DNA of 64,000 nucleotides from Clostridium_AD sp050717635 (GCF_050717635.1 NZ_JBOITO010000007.1:124001-188000); one strand, 5' to 3'; counted from the stretch's first letter, positions 1-9,591 are shown. The notes: generated from the letters alone by a model not told the origin. Numbers and translations: made by a program.

Positions 1-2
1 AA

Positions 3-1835
3 GAATATAACACTTTAGATTTAATAGCTAAAAAGTATAGTAATCTTAGAAGGTATACTCCTAGATTATTAAAGGTGCTTGAATTTAAAGCATCTAAGTC
101 AGGAACACCTATATTAAAAGCATTAGAAACTATAAAAGAAGTTAACAACACAAGTAAAAGAAAGATGCCAAATGATGCTCCTTTAGATTTTGTAACTAGT
201 CAATGGGAAGAATATGTTTATGACCAAGAGGGAAATATAGATAAAAAATATTATGAATTAGCAGCATTCACTGAACTTAAAAATGCCATTCGTTCTGGAG
301 ATATATCTATTATCGGAAGTAAGCAGCATATCCCATTTGAAGAGTATCTTATGAATGAATCAGAATGGCTAAAATACAAAGAAGAAAGTATTGATTTTAA
401 AGTACCTTTAGATGTTGAAGAATACTTAACTGATAGATTGACCCTATTAAATAACAAATTAAAATACGTATCTGATAATATAAAAAAACTTAAAGGTGTA
501 TCAATAGAAAATAATAAATTTGTATTATCAAAATTAGAGAAAGCAGTTCCAGATGAGGCAAAAAAATTATCTACTAAAATTTATAATTTAATGCCTAGAG
601 TAAATTTATCAGATATATTAATAGATACTTGCAAACATACAATGTTTGATAAAAAGTTAATACATACTTCAACTAATAAAGAACCTAAAGATACTGAAAG
701 AAGTTGTATAATAGCGACTCTTATGGGACTTGGTACTAATATAGGTCTCAAAAAAATGGAGCAAGCAGTAAAAGGAATAACATATAAACAGATGAGTAAT
801 GTTGCTAATTGGAGAATGAGCGATGATAATTTAGATAAAGCTATGACAGAGATTATTAACTGTCAGCATAAGCAACCTTACGCTAGATATTGGGGTGATG
901 GTACTACTTCATCATCAGATGGGGTAAGAGTTATAACAGGGGTTGAAACTTTAAATGCATCGTATAATCCACATTATGGATTTGAAAAGGGAGTAACTAT
1001 GTATTCAGCTGTAAGTGATCAATACTCTAGATTTGGAGTAGGCGTTATAAATACAAACTCAAGAGATGCAATTCATGTAGTTGATATACTTCTCAATCAT
1101 AATACAGAGCTTGAAATTGAAGAACACTATACTGATACCGCTGGATATACAGACCAAGTATTTGGATTAACTCATTTGCTTGGGTTTAGATTTGCACCAA
1201 GACTTAGAGATATATCAGATTGCAAATTATATTATGTTGAAAAAAAAGAAGAGTTTAAAAATATTCAATCAGTTATAAAAGGTAAGATAAATATCAATAT
1301 TATAAAAGAGAACTTTGATGATATATTGAAACTTGCCCATTCAATAAAACAAGGTAAAGTCTCAGCATCATTAATAATGAGTAAATTAGGCTCCTATTCA
1401 AGACAAAATAGTTTAGCGAAAGCATTAAGTGAAATTGGAAAGATAGAAAAAACAATTTTCATATTAGACTATCTTTCGGATGAGAATTTCAGAAGGAAAA
1501 TCAATACTGGATTAAATAAAGGTGAAGCAATAAATGCTTTGGCTAGAGCTTTATTTTTTGGAAAGCACGGAATGCTTTATGAGAAAGATATTCAAGGACA
1601 AGTACAAAGAGCTACTGCTCTCAGCATGATTATAAATTCAATAACTCTTTGGAATACGTTATATTTACCTAAAGCTATTGAGAAACTAAAAGAAACAGAA
1701 GAAGTTAATGAATTATATATGAAGCATATATCTCCTTTAGGATGGGAACATATAAATTTTATTGGACAGTATAATTTTGATGATAATTGTGATTATGATT
1801 TAGTAAATAATATGAGACCATTAAAATCAATCTAA
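3..1835 (+). CDS. tnpA: Tn3-family transposase, C-terminal part (cut by window edge)
   Basis: This is the DDE transposase that cuts and joins the ends of a Tn3-family replicative transposon. The frame is open back to base 3 with no stop, so the gene starts left of the window; about 610 residues of a family norm near 980 are visible. Family hallmarks are the stretch YWGDGTTSSSDG, the later YTDTAGYTDQVFGL segment holding the second acidic residue, and the RFAPRLRD box; the C-terminal half carries the final acidic residue in an EKLKETEE-type helix region. The gene ends 52 bases before a 38-bp terminal repeat, the normal layout for a Tn3 right end. No frameshift is visible, so it may be intact and active. 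The family call is secure. Confidence 0.95.
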   Translation, partial: EYNTLDLIAKKYSNLRRYTPRLLKVLEFKASKSGTPILKALETIKEVNNTSKRKMPNDAPLDFVTSQWEEYVYDQEGNIDKKYYELAAFTELKNAIRSGDISIIGSKQHIPFEEYLMNESEWLKYKEESIDFKVPLDVEEYLTDRLTLLNNKLKYVSDNIKKLKGVSIENNKFVLSKLEKAVPDEAKKLSTKIYNLMPRVNLSDILIDTCKHTMFDKKLIHTSTNKEPKDTERSCIIATLMGLGTNIGLKKMEQAVKGITYKQMSNVANWRMSDDNLDKAMTEIINCQHKQPYARYWGDGTTSSSDGVRVITGVETLNASYNPHYGFEKGVTMYSAVSDQYSRFGVGVINTNSRDAIHVVDILLNHNTELEIEEHYTDTAGYTDQVFGLTHLLGFRFAPRLRDISDCKLYYVEKKEEFKNIQSVIKGKININIIKENFDDILKLAHSIKQGKVSASLIMSKLGSYSRQNSLAKALSEIGKIEKTIFILDYLSDENFRRKINTGLNKGEAINALARALFFGKHGMLYEKDIQGQVQRATALSMIINSITLWNTLYLPKAIEKLKETEEVNELYMKHISPLGWEHINFIGQYNFDDNCDYDLVNNMRPLKSI

Positions 1836-1836
1836 T

Positions 1837-1887
1837 AAAAAACAGTTACCTATTTCAATTAACTTGAATTTATGGTAACTGTTTTTT
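1837..1887 (+). terminator. Terminator after Tn3 transposase
   Basis: A perfect 14-bp stem (AAAAAACAGTTACC at 1837-1850 with its complement at 1874-1887) encloses a 23-base loop and ends in six T residues. It lies directly after the transposase stop and just inside the transposon end, so it closes the transposase transcript. Confidence 0.85.
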
Positions 1888-1925
1888 CTTAATGGGACTT
1901 TTGCACAAATTGCGAGCACTACCCC
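1888..1925 (-). repeat. Tn3-family 38-bp terminal inverted repeat
   Basis: Read on the minus strand, this begins GGGGTAGTGCTCGC and ends CCCATTAAG, exactly 38 bp. The GGGG outer end, the TTAAG inner end and the 38-bp length are the hallmarks of Tn3-family ends. It marks the right boundary of the transposon whose transposase precedes it. The next five bases (GTTAT, 1926-1930) would be one copy of the 5-bp target duplication; the partner copy lies outside the window. Confidence 0.88.
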
Positions 1926-2048
1926 GTTATTAAAATATAGGTTATCTTGAATGGTTTTTTATTTTGGTAGAATTAGTAAAGTGTTGCACTTTGGTATAAA
2001 TAACATCTCAAATATTCGTCCATGTATATTAAATTTAGAAAGGTCCAA

Positions 2049-2462
2049 TTATGAGGTAGTCTTTTTTATTAAATCAATTTGTTCTTTCTTGTTATTCCAT
2101 TCAATCTCTATTTTTAAACTATCTTTATTCTTATACTTCTTTATGTTTCCATTTATTTTATCATCGTTGTCAGTTTGTATAATTAATCCACCAATTTTAT
2201 CATGACTTTCAGTATATTCACCTATTCCGCTACTTGTATTTCCTGATATCCATTCTGTTATAAATTTAATTTCCATGGGTTTTTTGTCATTACCTAAGTA
2301 TTTTACAACGGTTTTGCAAATTCCACCTGTGTTAAACTCAACAGTGGCTTCCCATTCATTCCCTTTACCTACATAAACTAATTTATTTGTATTATTGCTA
2401 TTACAAGCAACAGCTGTAAAAACTAAAATAGTGCAAATAATTATCCCAATAATTTTTTTCAA
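2049..2462 (-). CDS. Small membrane-anchored lipoprotein, function unknown
   Basis: About 137 residues. The N-terminus MKKIIGIIICTILVFTAVAC is a lipoprotein signal peptide with a lipobox ending in Cys at residue 20, so the protein should be lipid-anchored on the outer face of the membrane. I chose a TTG start at 2462 because an AAAGGTGG ribosome site lies 8 bases upstream; a GTG at 2474 is in frame but sits inside that site. The mature part is rich in Lys, Asn and Thr and looks like a small beta-type domain (repeated short strands ending in IEIEWNNKKEQIDL). I do not recognise the family. It lies downstream of the secreted protein at 2639-3328, with a strong hairpin between them. Confidence 0.75.
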   Translation of the reverse strand: MKKIIGIIICTILVFTAVACNSNNTNKLVYVGKGNEWEATVEFNTGGICKTVVKYLGNDKKPMEIKFITEWISGNTSSGIGEYTESHDKIGGLIIQTDNDDKINGNIKKYKNKDSLKIEIEWNNKKEQIDLIKKTTS

Positions 2463-2490
2463 TATTAATACCACCTTTCACTAATAATAA

Positions 2491-2540
2491 GATATTCTAT
2501 ACCATTTTTATCTTAAAGATAGAAATGGTATAGAATATTC
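2491..2540 (-). terminator. Long hairpin between lipoprotein and secreted-protein genes
   Basis: An almost perfect inverted repeat of about 22 bp (GATATTCTATACCATTTTT against its complement ending GAATATTC) with a tiny loop. It lies between two minus-strand genes. There is little T-tract on the minus side, so it could be a terminator for the upstream gene, an attenuator or a stabilising hairpin. Confidence 0.6.
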
Positions 2541-2638
2541 TTTCATAAAGAGTGCTTTATTACTTATAAAATTATTATTTTGAAATTAGCCCACTATTTT
2601 TATGTTTTTAACATGTATATGGGTGTATCAAAAAAAAT

Positions 2639-3328
2639 TTATGGTAAGTAATAATATTTGGCCATTGTATGAAATTTTCTAACTGTTATTGTCTGTGACA
2701 CTCCACCTGAAACTGTAAAACCTGCCATTTCAAATCCAGCTTCTAAACTCGCAGAAACTTCTCCTTCTATTGTTCCAGCGCATGTCATATAAATTGCATC
2801 ACCATTATTAATTATTTTAGCTACTTCGTTTCCATTTACCCAATCAAAAGAACCACTTCCACTAGCCAAAACATATTCACCTTCTACAGCTTCTATGGAT
2901 TTAAAGCTATTATAACCTTCTACCGTAGCTAAACACCCCATAGTTACTTTACAACTAGCACCATCTGCACTAGCTAGAGTCTGAGTCCAATTAACTTGCT
3001 TATAAACTACCCATGGACCACTTAAAGGTTGAATAACGGATGCATTACTAAAACCATTTAAAGAATCTAGTTCTCTATTATTTACTATTTCTTCTGCTTG
3101 TATTAGTGTTATATGTTCGTATTTTGCTAATCTTTCGCAGTATTGATCTTTTGTTAGAATTTCTTCACTCTTTATTGAATCAACTTCAGACGCAATATTA
3201 GTAGTAATCTCACTTCCACTAGGTGGATTCGCTTCTATTGCTTGTACTTTATTAACATTATAAAAACTAGTTACTAATAAAGCAAGTGCAGAAAGTAGAC
3301 ATATGCTTTTTTTATTAAGAATTTTCAT
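2639..3328 (-). CDS. Secreted protein with signal peptide, family unknown
   Basis: 229 residues. The first 30 form a Sec signal peptide (basic start, hydrophobic core around residues 9-21, VQA cleavage site at 28-30). Residues 30-100 are charged and probably a pro-region or linker. From about residue 104 on, a Gly/Ser/Thr-rich domain with two or three Cys (CKVTMGC, TCAGTIEGE) looks like an all-beta exported module, ending in KYYYLP. The start has an AGGGGG ribosome site 9 bases upstream. It lies beside broken copies of a bacteriocin-type exporter, so a link to bacteriocin production or immunity is possible, but nothing in the protein itself proves it. Confidence 0.75.
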   Translation of the reverse strand: MKILNKKSICLLSALALLVTSFYNVNKVQAIEANPPSGSEITTNIASEVDSIKSEEILTKDQYCERLAKYEHITLIQAEEIVNNRELDSLNGFSNASVIQPLSGPWVVYKQVNWTQTLASADGASCKVTMGCLATVEGYNSFKSIEAVEGEYVLASGSGSFDWVNGNEVAKIINNGDAIYMTCAGTIEGEVSASLEAGFEMAGFTVSGGVSQTITVRKFHTMAKYYYLP

Positions 3329-3898
3329 TAATATATTCCCCCTGTTTTTAATTTTTTTCTACTGTGTTCTTTGTATGTTTTATTGCCAGAACTTTTTTTA
3401 GATCTAATAAAAATTTTATGCTTTAATAAGTGATCACTTATATATTAGATAAAGTTCTTTCAAAAAAGTTTCACATTATATGAAAAAACTTTATTTTTTC
3501 ATATAATCTATATTAAACATTTAGAAAAAAATCTAAAAATGTGTCTATAGTATAATGTGTTTTAAACCTTGTATAGTAACGTTATTATCTTATATTGGTA
3601 CATTATATAGTACCTATTCGGTTAACAACTTGTACACCCACATTAACAACCTCATTTGATTACACCATAGCTCCAACAAATATTATTAAACTTATAAAAC
3701 CTAATAATAGACTCAAAGTGAAAGTAACTCAATTGACATTGTGTTACATTCATTTTATTTATTAAAGTAGAATTTAATGGTACAATATTCATACAATTAA
3801 CAAAAACATTTGAATGTGAATATATGTTACAAATAACACTAATAAATTTAAATTAAGAGAACTCAATGAAAAAACGGGCATGGATTTTGTTGCTATTG
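3329..3898. other. Intergenic region with palindrome and hairpin, no gene seen
   Basis: No reading frame here looks coding. It contains a perfect 16-bp palindrome ATAAGTGATCACTTAT at 3426-3441, about 100 bases upstream of the minus-strand secreted-protein gene and a candidate operator. A 14-bp-arm hairpin lies at 3475-3507. A TTGACA box at 3733 with TATTTA 17 bases later could drive rightward transcription into the broken exporter fragment. Confidence 0.6.
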
Positions 3899-4142
3899 CA
3901 TTGAAGCTTAAAAGGAATAGAAACAATAAAGGTTAATGCGGCTGAAGGAAAGACCTTAGAAAAATTAGAAGTAGAGTATGTAAGAAACCTTAGAATTGGT
4001 TTTAAAACGGGGTACTATCTAACATACAAGGTTCTATTTCCTCAGCTATATCAACTGTAGGAAATTTAGTACTTATGTTTATAGGAGCAACAATGGTAAT
4101 AGATGGAACGACTACCTTAGGAAGTTTAACGACATTATCTAA
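3899..4142 (+). pseudogene. Bacteriocin-type ABC exporter fragment, copy 1
   Basis: A roughly 240-bp fragment encoding the membrane-domain segment LKGIETIKVNAAEGKTLEKL and onward, typical of peptidase-containing ABC exporters that process and export bacteriocins. It is about 97% identical to copy 2 at 5,623-5,860. It carries the same single-base deletion after the codons for KTG (near 4,010), which throws the frame so that downstream codons read as LTYKVLFPQLYQL. It has no start, no ATPase domain and cannot make a transporter. It ends abruptly just before dinD. Confidence 0.85.
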
Positions 4143-4228
4143 ATGGTTAAAAGTAGTGTAAAGGAAAAATCCTTGTGATATAATAAAAGTAATTTAAAAA
4201 ATAAAGATTGCAGAAGGAGCGCAGAGGG

Positions 4229-5086
4229 ATGGCAAATTTAGAAGCTAAAGAATACATAAATTTTGAAAATATAAAATACGTTGACGAAAATGGTTCAGAA
4301 CTTTGGTATGCAAGAGAACTCGCGGATGTGCTTGAATATACACAATGGCGAAATTTTGCAAAAGTGATTGATAAGGCTATGCTTTCATGTAAAAATAGTG
4401 GGTATGATGTTGACCGATGTTTTGCTGAGGTAAGCAAAACATCGAAAATGCCAAATGGCGGAGTAAAACAAGTAATAGATTATGAAATAACTAGATATGC
4501 TTGCTATTTAATAGTGCAAAATGGTGATCCTAGAAAAGAAGTAATAGCATTGGGGCAAACATACTTTGCAATCCAAACTAGGAGACAAGAAGTTGCAGAC
4601 TATTTTAATCAGCTTGATGAAGAAAATAAACGACTTGTTGTACGTGGTGATATAAAGCAATGGAATCAAATGTTAGCTGAAACGGCGCATAATGCAGGGG
4701 TTATAACAAATGAGGAATATGCAACTTTTCAAAATGCTGGTTATATTGGACTTTATGGCGGTTTAACTGTAGCAGGTATTCATAGTAAAAAAGGGCTAAA
4801 AGAAAATGAAAAAATTCTTAATTTTATGAGTAGTACAGAATTAATAGCAAACCTTTTTAGAATATCTCAGACAGAAGAAAAACTAAAAAAAGATGGAATT
4901 TGTACCGCTGATGCAGCAAATGAAACACATTTTATTGTTGGAAGTGAAGTACGAAGTACAATCAAACGAGTTGGAGGCACATTGCCAGAAGATATACCAA
5001 CACCAACCAGGAGTATTACAGAAATTGAGCGGGAACAAATAAAAAAACTAAAGAAGTCAAAGAATAAATTGATGCTAGATGAGTAG
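4229..5086 (+). CDS. dinD: DinD-like DNA-damage-inducible protein
   Basis: 285 residues from the ATG preceded by AGAAGGAG 9 bases upstream; an in-frame TTG at 4208 is less likely. The N-terminal 110 residues form a Bro-N-like domain (YVDENGSELWYARELADVLEYTQWRNF), followed by the conserved core ITRYACYLIVQNGDPRK and YFAIQTRRQE that typifies DinD. In E. coli the protein is SOS-induced and has been linked to inhibition of RecA-dependent strand exchange; here only homology supports a role. DinD genes are often carried on mobile elements, and this one sits between two copies of the same broken exporter gene, so it probably arrived as an insert. I see no convincing LexA box upstream. Confidence 0.88.
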   Translation: MANLEAKEYINFENIKYVDENGSELWYARELADVLEYTQWRNFAKVIDKAMLSCKNSGYDVDRCFAEVSKTSKMPNGGVKQVIDYEITRYACYLIVQNGDPRKEVIALGQTYFAIQTRRQEVADYFNQLDEENKRLVVRGDIKQWNQMLAETAHNAGVITNEEYATFQNAGYIGLYGGLTVAGIHSKKGLKENEKILNFMSSTELIANLFRISQTEEKLKKDGICTADAANETHFIVGSEVRSTIKRVGGTLPEDIPTPTRSITEIEREQIKKLKKSKNKLMLDE

Positions 5087-5450
5087 CAAGTAGATGACTG
5101 CTAGCGCTGATAATTTATGTAAATCAATCGTATTTAGCAAGCTCGTCACTCCGCTCCTCCCAAAAACCTCCGGGTTATGTGAACATCTCGTGAACAAAAA
5201 ATACGAAGCTAGGCGAAGATGAGACATCTGATGCATATTTAGAGTGAAAAAATTTAGTCGAAAAATTAAAAGATTGAGAAAAAAATAGAAACAAAAAAAC
5301 TTGGCTGTAGCCAGGGGGTTAGACCACTGAAATATTTAAATATATTTCAGTGGTTTTTCGTCGTTAAAGGGTGTTTTCAAAATATTTATAGAATATTAGC
5401 AACGAAGTTTGTTCACTTCAAACTCTGTCACTGATTATGGATATTAACTA
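5087..5450. other. Intergenic region after dinD, no gene seen
   Basis: The stretch has a patch of higher GC (about 5,140-5,180) and a short TTGGCTGTAGCCAGG hairpin near 5,300. The only clear element is the terminator at 5,323-5,358. No coding frame is convincing. Confidence 0.5.
5323..5358 (+). terminator. Terminator downstream of dinD
   Basis: The arms ACCACTGAAATAT and its exact complement (5342-5354) enclose a short AT loop and run into TTTTT. It would end transcripts coming from dinD. Confidence 0.85.
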
Positions 5451-6106
5451 GGCGTTAACTTCCGCAGTAGGACTATACATAATGAATCAAACGCTATTTA
5501 TAGTTGTTTTGATTTTTACCATAGTTAGCGCAGCACTTATATACATATTCAAAAAACCTTATAAAAAAATTAATCTTGAACAAATGGAAGCAGAAGCAAG
5601 GCTAAGTAGCCATATCATTGAAAGCTTAAAAGGAATAGAAACAATAAAGGTTAATGCGGCTGAAGGAAAGACCTTAGAAAAATTAGAAGTAGAGTATGTA
5701 AGAAACCTTAGAATTGGTTTTAAAACGGGGTACTATCTAACATACAAAGTTCTATTTCCTCAGCTATATCAACTGTAGGAAATTTGGTTCTTATGTTTAT
5801 AGGAGCAACTATGGTAATAGACGGGAAAACTACCTTAGGGAGCTTAATGGCTTTTACTTCATTATCAAGTTATTTTATGGGGCCAATAGGAAGACTAGTA
5901 AGTCTTCAGCTTAGTATACAAGAGGCAAGTATATCGTTAAAGAGAATATCAGAGATATATGAAGTAGAAAGAGAATAGGATGACGATCAAAATAAAATTA
6001 ACATAGAAAAAATTGATGGAGACATAGAACTTAACGATATTACCTTTAGATAGGGCAGTAGAGCACCTGTTCTAAAAAACTTAAGTATAAAAATACCAAA
6101 GGGGAT
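5451..6106 (+). pseudogene. Bacteriocin-type ABC exporter fragment, copy 2
   Basis: This is the longest of the three exporter fragments. It encodes several membrane segments (ALTSAVGLYIMNQTLF onward), the coupling region SSHIIESLKGIETIK, and runs to the start of the ATPase domain (NDITFR, then LKNLSIKIPKG). It is dead: a one-base deletion shortly after the KTG codons near 5,730 shifts the frame, and two in-frame TAG codons (5976-5978 and one within TFR*GS near 6,050) replace sense codons. The Walker A motif that should follow IPKG is absent; the sequence turns into unrelated DNA about 30 bases before the IS element. The peptidase domain is also missing at the 5' side. Confidence 0.85.
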
Positions 6107-6132
6107 AGCAAGGCAGCCTGTTGGTCCGCCAA

Positions 6133-6139
6133 GGACCCC
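6133..6139. repeat. Target-site duplication, left copy
   Basis: GGACCCC here matches 7955-7961 on the other side of the IS element. Without the IS the site reads ACCCCTAGGGGT, a 12-bp palindrome, so the element landed in a palindromic target. Confidence 0.75.
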
Positions 6140-7954
6140 TCACAGATTCCGCAAACAACTTACAATTAAATTGTAAAAATAGTCTTTAAATAATTATAAA
6201 GGGTATTTTTACTTATAATAACTAATTTACCAATTAAATTTTAAAATAAAGCTTAAAAATGAATATAACTCCCCCTCCCCATAAAATAACCTTTATTTAA
6301 TTGTAAAATATTTTGTTAGCATGAAAAGTCATCACTCCTGAGGTGTAGGTGAGAATTTACTACACAAAATACCGCATCAATAATTTATTCTGTATCTAAA
6401 AAAGCTCTTTCTACAAAGGTATATTTAATTAAAAAACTCAGTATTATTAACTCATATAGTATTTCTTCTACAAACCACTTTATTGTAGTTTTGCCTTTTG
6501 AAAACTGATGCTTAAAGTTTTTTAATCTCTTAAATAAAAATGCTTGCATCAAATTATAGGCCATGAACATTATGTTTAAAATTGACTCTATAGTTACTGG
6601 ATCATGTTTATAACAATGTTCCAAATTACAGTAGCTTTTAAGTTGATGAAAACATGAATTTTCTATATTCCATCTCAAATGAACAATTTTAAGTATCGTT
6701 TTTGGATTCATATTTTTATTTGTTGTGCCTATAAAAACCTCTCTAAATGAGTAATTCTCTTCACCTAGAACAGTGGATTCAATGACTTCTGTAAACTTGT
6801 ATATTCTTATATCAGTATATTTTTCAGGATGATTTTCAGGTATAGTTGAATCCTTTATTTTAGTATCTTTAAACCAATAGTATACGGTTGTTTTTACATT
6901 ATTCACCTTATGTGTAAAGCTATCATTGCAAGAATGGTATTGAGCAAAATGCGCTATTTCTCTATGAATGCTTCTTGTTTTATCTTCTAATCTTATAACA
7001 GCATGTTTTTTTGAATGCAATACAGCCTTGAAAAAAGGGGCAGTAAAATATAGCGAATCAAAAGCAATAGTATCTATCCACGATGGAAGCTCTTCGAGCA
7101 ATGTAATAGCACCTGTGTGTTCTCCTTCGGATTTCGTTACAATGTGTTCTTTATATGTGTTTTTATTTACTTTTATTTTTTCAGACTCAACTTTCAGCAT
7201 ATTTTGTTTTATAATATAATTTATCTCACTGCCAATAACCATTGCTACAACTGTTTTATGAACATAATGATAGCCTGTTTTATTTTTCATAAGTACACAA
7301 CTATTACATTTTCTTTTTTCGCCACTATTTATAATATCACTTCCATCAAAGGCACATACTGTATATCCATCTATAGTTCCTTTTTTAAAAGTTTTATTTT
7401 TAGCTAATATAGAATTTATAGTTTGAAAGCTTTTTTCTAAAGCTTCTAAATCCCATTTTGTTAGAGTTCGAGCAATTGTATCTATGCTTGGTAATTTTGT
7501 TCTTTTAGGAAATAACGGGTTAAAAACTCCATAATTAATCATCTTCTCTAATCTATTAAAACTCTCTACCCTAAGTACAAACCCCCAAAATAAAATCATA
7601 AAAATCACACCTGTATTTACATCTTGTTTCTTCCTTAAATCCTTTTGATTCTTGACAATATCATAAAAATGAAATACTCTTTTAATATACTTTAAAAATT
7701 TCTTGGATTTTTTGAATTCACTTTCTAATAATTTTTTCTTTTGTTGGAATTTGAATCTAAAAATAGTAACATCTCCTTTTTTTGGTGTGCAAACTATATT
7801 ATAAGGGGATGTTATTTCTTTGTCCATTTTTCATAAAAGATGCAAATTTAACTTACAATTACAAAAAGAATTTGGTGAAAAAAGCTAAACCCGCTGAAAG
7901 TATTGATTTATAACACTTTCAGCGGGTTTTTATTTATCTCTGCGGAATCTGTGA
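6140..7954. mobile_element. IS4-like insertion sequence, 1.8 kb
   Basis: The element is bounded by 14-bp perfect inverted repeats (TCACAGATTCCGCA at 6140-6153 and its complement at 7941-7954) and flanked by 7-bp direct repeats GGACCCC. It carries one complete transposase gene on the minus strand, intact ends and a target duplication, so it could still be mobile. A few bases of the outer ends could belong to either the repeat or the duplication. Confidence 0.88.
6385..7827 (-). CDS. IS4-like DDE transposase
   Basis: 480 residues, a full-length size for IS4-type enzymes. The catalytic triad is visible as Asp161 (AFDGSD), Asp257 (AFDSLY) and Glu389 in RWNIENSCFHQLK, the last matching the Y/W-x2-E-x6-K signature of IS4 relatives. 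The N-terminal 100 residues are basic and probably bind the terminal repeats. The enzyme would cut out and reinsert the surrounding element. No stop or frameshift interrupts it. The exact IS subgroup cannot be fixed without a database. Confidence 0.9.
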   Translation of the reverse strand: MDKEITSPYNIVCTPKKGDVTIFRFKFQQKKKLLESEFKKSKKFLKYIKRVFHFYDIVKNQKDLRKKQDVNTGVIFMILFWGFVLRVESFNRLEKMINYGVFNPLFPKRTKLPSIDTIARTLTKWDLEALEKSFQTINSILAKNKTFKKGTIDGYTVCAFDGSDIINSGEKRKCNSCVLMKNKTGYHYVHKTVVAMVIGSEINYIIKQNMLKVESEKIKVNKNTYKEHIVTKSEGEHTGAITLLEELPSWIDTIAFDSLYFTAPFFKAVLHSKKHAVIRLEDKTRSIHREIAHFAQYHSCNDSFTHKVNNVKTTVYYWFKDTKIKDSTIPENHPEKYTDIRIYKFTEVIESTVLGEENYSFREVFIGTTNKNMNPKTILKIVHLRWNIENSCFHQLKSYCNLEHCYKHDPVTIESILNIMFMAYNLMQAFLFKRLKNFKHQFSKGKTTIKWFVEEILYELIILSFLIKYTFVERAFLDTE

Positions 7955-7961
7955 GGACCCC
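7955..7961. repeat. Target-site duplication, right copy
   Basis: GGACCCC, the partner of 6133-6139 across the IS element. Confidence 0.75.
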
Positions 7962-8055
7962 TAGGGGTAACTCAAATTGTGTCGAAATTAGAGAACATGA
8001 ATTTTAGGTTGGTAGAAAAGTTGAGAAAAACATTAAGGCTTCATATAAATTCTTA

Positions 8056-8319
8056 TTGCATGAATATTCGCTAGGCAATTATATACAATTTCAAAGTGAT
8101 TATGAAAAGTTTGAAAAATTTTTATTAAAGTATAAATCTATAATGAAATATGATTATATTAAAAGGGCGATGAATACCTTGAAAGTATTGAGAGGGGGAG
8201 GTAAATTTGAAAATTTTGATTCTAGATATGTAATATCTGATTTAGAAGAACTACTAAAGAATTGTGATAATTATAACAAAAGGACTGATTTAATTATTAA
8301 CAAACTTATAGTAAAATAA
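8056..8319 (+). CDS. Short hypothetical protein, possibly a gene remnant
   Basis: 87 residues from a TTG codon; the frame is open back to a TAG at 8005, so up to 16 more residues could belong to it. It is charged, helical and rich in Lys, Tyr and Leu (KFEKFLLKYKSIMKYDYIKRAMNTLKVLRGG). No ribosome site precedes the TTG. It lies between the IS element and the third exporter fragment and may be the tail of a lost gene. I do not recognise it. Confidence 0.35.
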   Translation: MHEYSLGNYIQFQSDYEKFEKFLLKYKSIMKYDYIKRAMNTLKVLRGGGKFENFDSRYVISDLEELLKNCDNYNKRTDLIINKLIVK

Positions 8320-8365
8320 TGTGATTCTTTTTTTAGGGATTTGAAACGACACCAGTATAGCAAGG

Positions 8366-8638
8366 CGTTAGTGAAGCACTTATATATATATTCAAAAGAC
8401 CATACAAAAAGATTAATTTTGAACAGATGGAGGCAGAAGCAAGGCTAAGTAGCCATATTATTGAAAGCTTAAAAGGAATAGAAACAATAAAGGTTGATGC
8501 GGCTGAAGGGAAGACCTTAGAAAAGTTACAAGTAGAGTATGTAAAAAATCTTAGAATTGTGTTTAAAACAGGAGTGCTATCTAATATACAAGGTTCTATT
8601 TCCGAAGTTATATCAACAGTATTACAAGGAAGTGAATA
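8366..8638 (+). pseudogene. Bacteriocin-type ABC exporter fragment, copy 3
   Basis: This fragment encodes ALIYIFKRPYKKINFEQMEA through SSHIIESLKGIETIKVDAA and on to VLSNIQGSISEVIST, then a stop. Unlike copies 1 and 2 it keeps the correct frame after KTG, so it split from them before the shared one-base deletion. It lacks both ends of the transporter and cannot function. Confidence 0.82.
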
Positions 8639-8641
8639 ATT

Positions 8642-9526
8642 TTAACGAAAAAACATGATTTTGATGCAGCTTAGAAATCAATTTTGGAGGCATTTGAAGA
8701 AGAAATAGTAGAATTGCTTTTTCCAGAAATATTTAATAAAATAGATTGGAAACTCGGAACAGAATCATTAGATAAAGATTTGCAAGAAATACAAAAGGAC
8801 ATATTTGATAAAGATAGCGCTGAAAACATAATATCAGATAAAATAATAAAGGTGAAATTAAAAGATAAAGGAAGTAAGATCTTATTTATTCATGTAGAAG
8901 TACAAAGCTATAGAAGTAAGCAAGAAATTTTTGGAGAAAGAATGTTTAGATACTTTTATAGGATATGGGATAAATTCAGATATAAAAATAAAGATAGGTC
9001 AGAAATAGTAGCTGCAGCAATATATACTTATAAAGGTGATAGTGGAAAAGATAAAAGTTATGTATATAAATTACCAGAGTTAGAAGATGAAATACTAATA
9101 TATAACTTTAAAACTATTGATGTAGAAAAAATAGAACTTGAAAATATTAGTGATGATAACCCACTTAAATTAGTTTTTAAAATGGCAAAAAGTTTATTAG
9201 AAACGGGTACAAGAGACGAGGATATATATGAGGCAAAAATAAAACTATCAGATGAATTATCAACTTATAATAAAGTTAAAAATAATGATTAAATAAAAGC
9301 ATTAGTAGATTTTTTAGGATACTTATTTTTAACTAAAGATCCTACTTTTGAAAAGAGATATGAAGAATATAAAAATTTAAAAGGAGGTGCATTTAAAATG
9401 ACACTAGACGAGATTAGAAAATTGCACTATAAGGAAGAAGGAAGAGAAGAAGGCAAAATCAAAAAAATTATAAGTATCTTTATAGGTTGTTTGATTTTTA
9501 TTAATAATGGTGTAGAATATAATTAG
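8642..9526 (+). pseudogene. Rpn-family nuclease/transposase-like gene, broken by two stops
   Basis: The conceptual product starts LTKKHDFDAA, has a TAG in place of a sense codon at 8672-8674, then reads ILEAFEEEIVELLFPE, a typical N-terminus of Rpn (recombination-promoting nuclease, PD-(D/E)XK) proteins. The core HVEVQSYRSKQEIFGERMFRYFYRIWDKF is a strong family signature: the His-Val-Glu-x-Gln active-site strand and the RMFRY helix. A TAA at 9290-9292 cuts the frame again, after which it resumes with IKALVDFLGYLF and ends in an EEGREEGK tail. The intact family makes about 290 residues; here two nonsense codons kill it. Rpn genes occur in many copies in clostridia. Confidence 0.85.
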
Positions 9527-9591
9527 ATATCAAGAATTTTTTAAAAAAATGGTATATAATTAAATGTGTAAGCTATAAAACAATTAAATAT

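Noticed and set aside
5230..5330. A riboswitch or T-box before the second exporter fragment
   Set aside because: Only one small hairpin and a normal terminator are present; none of the conserved motifs are there.
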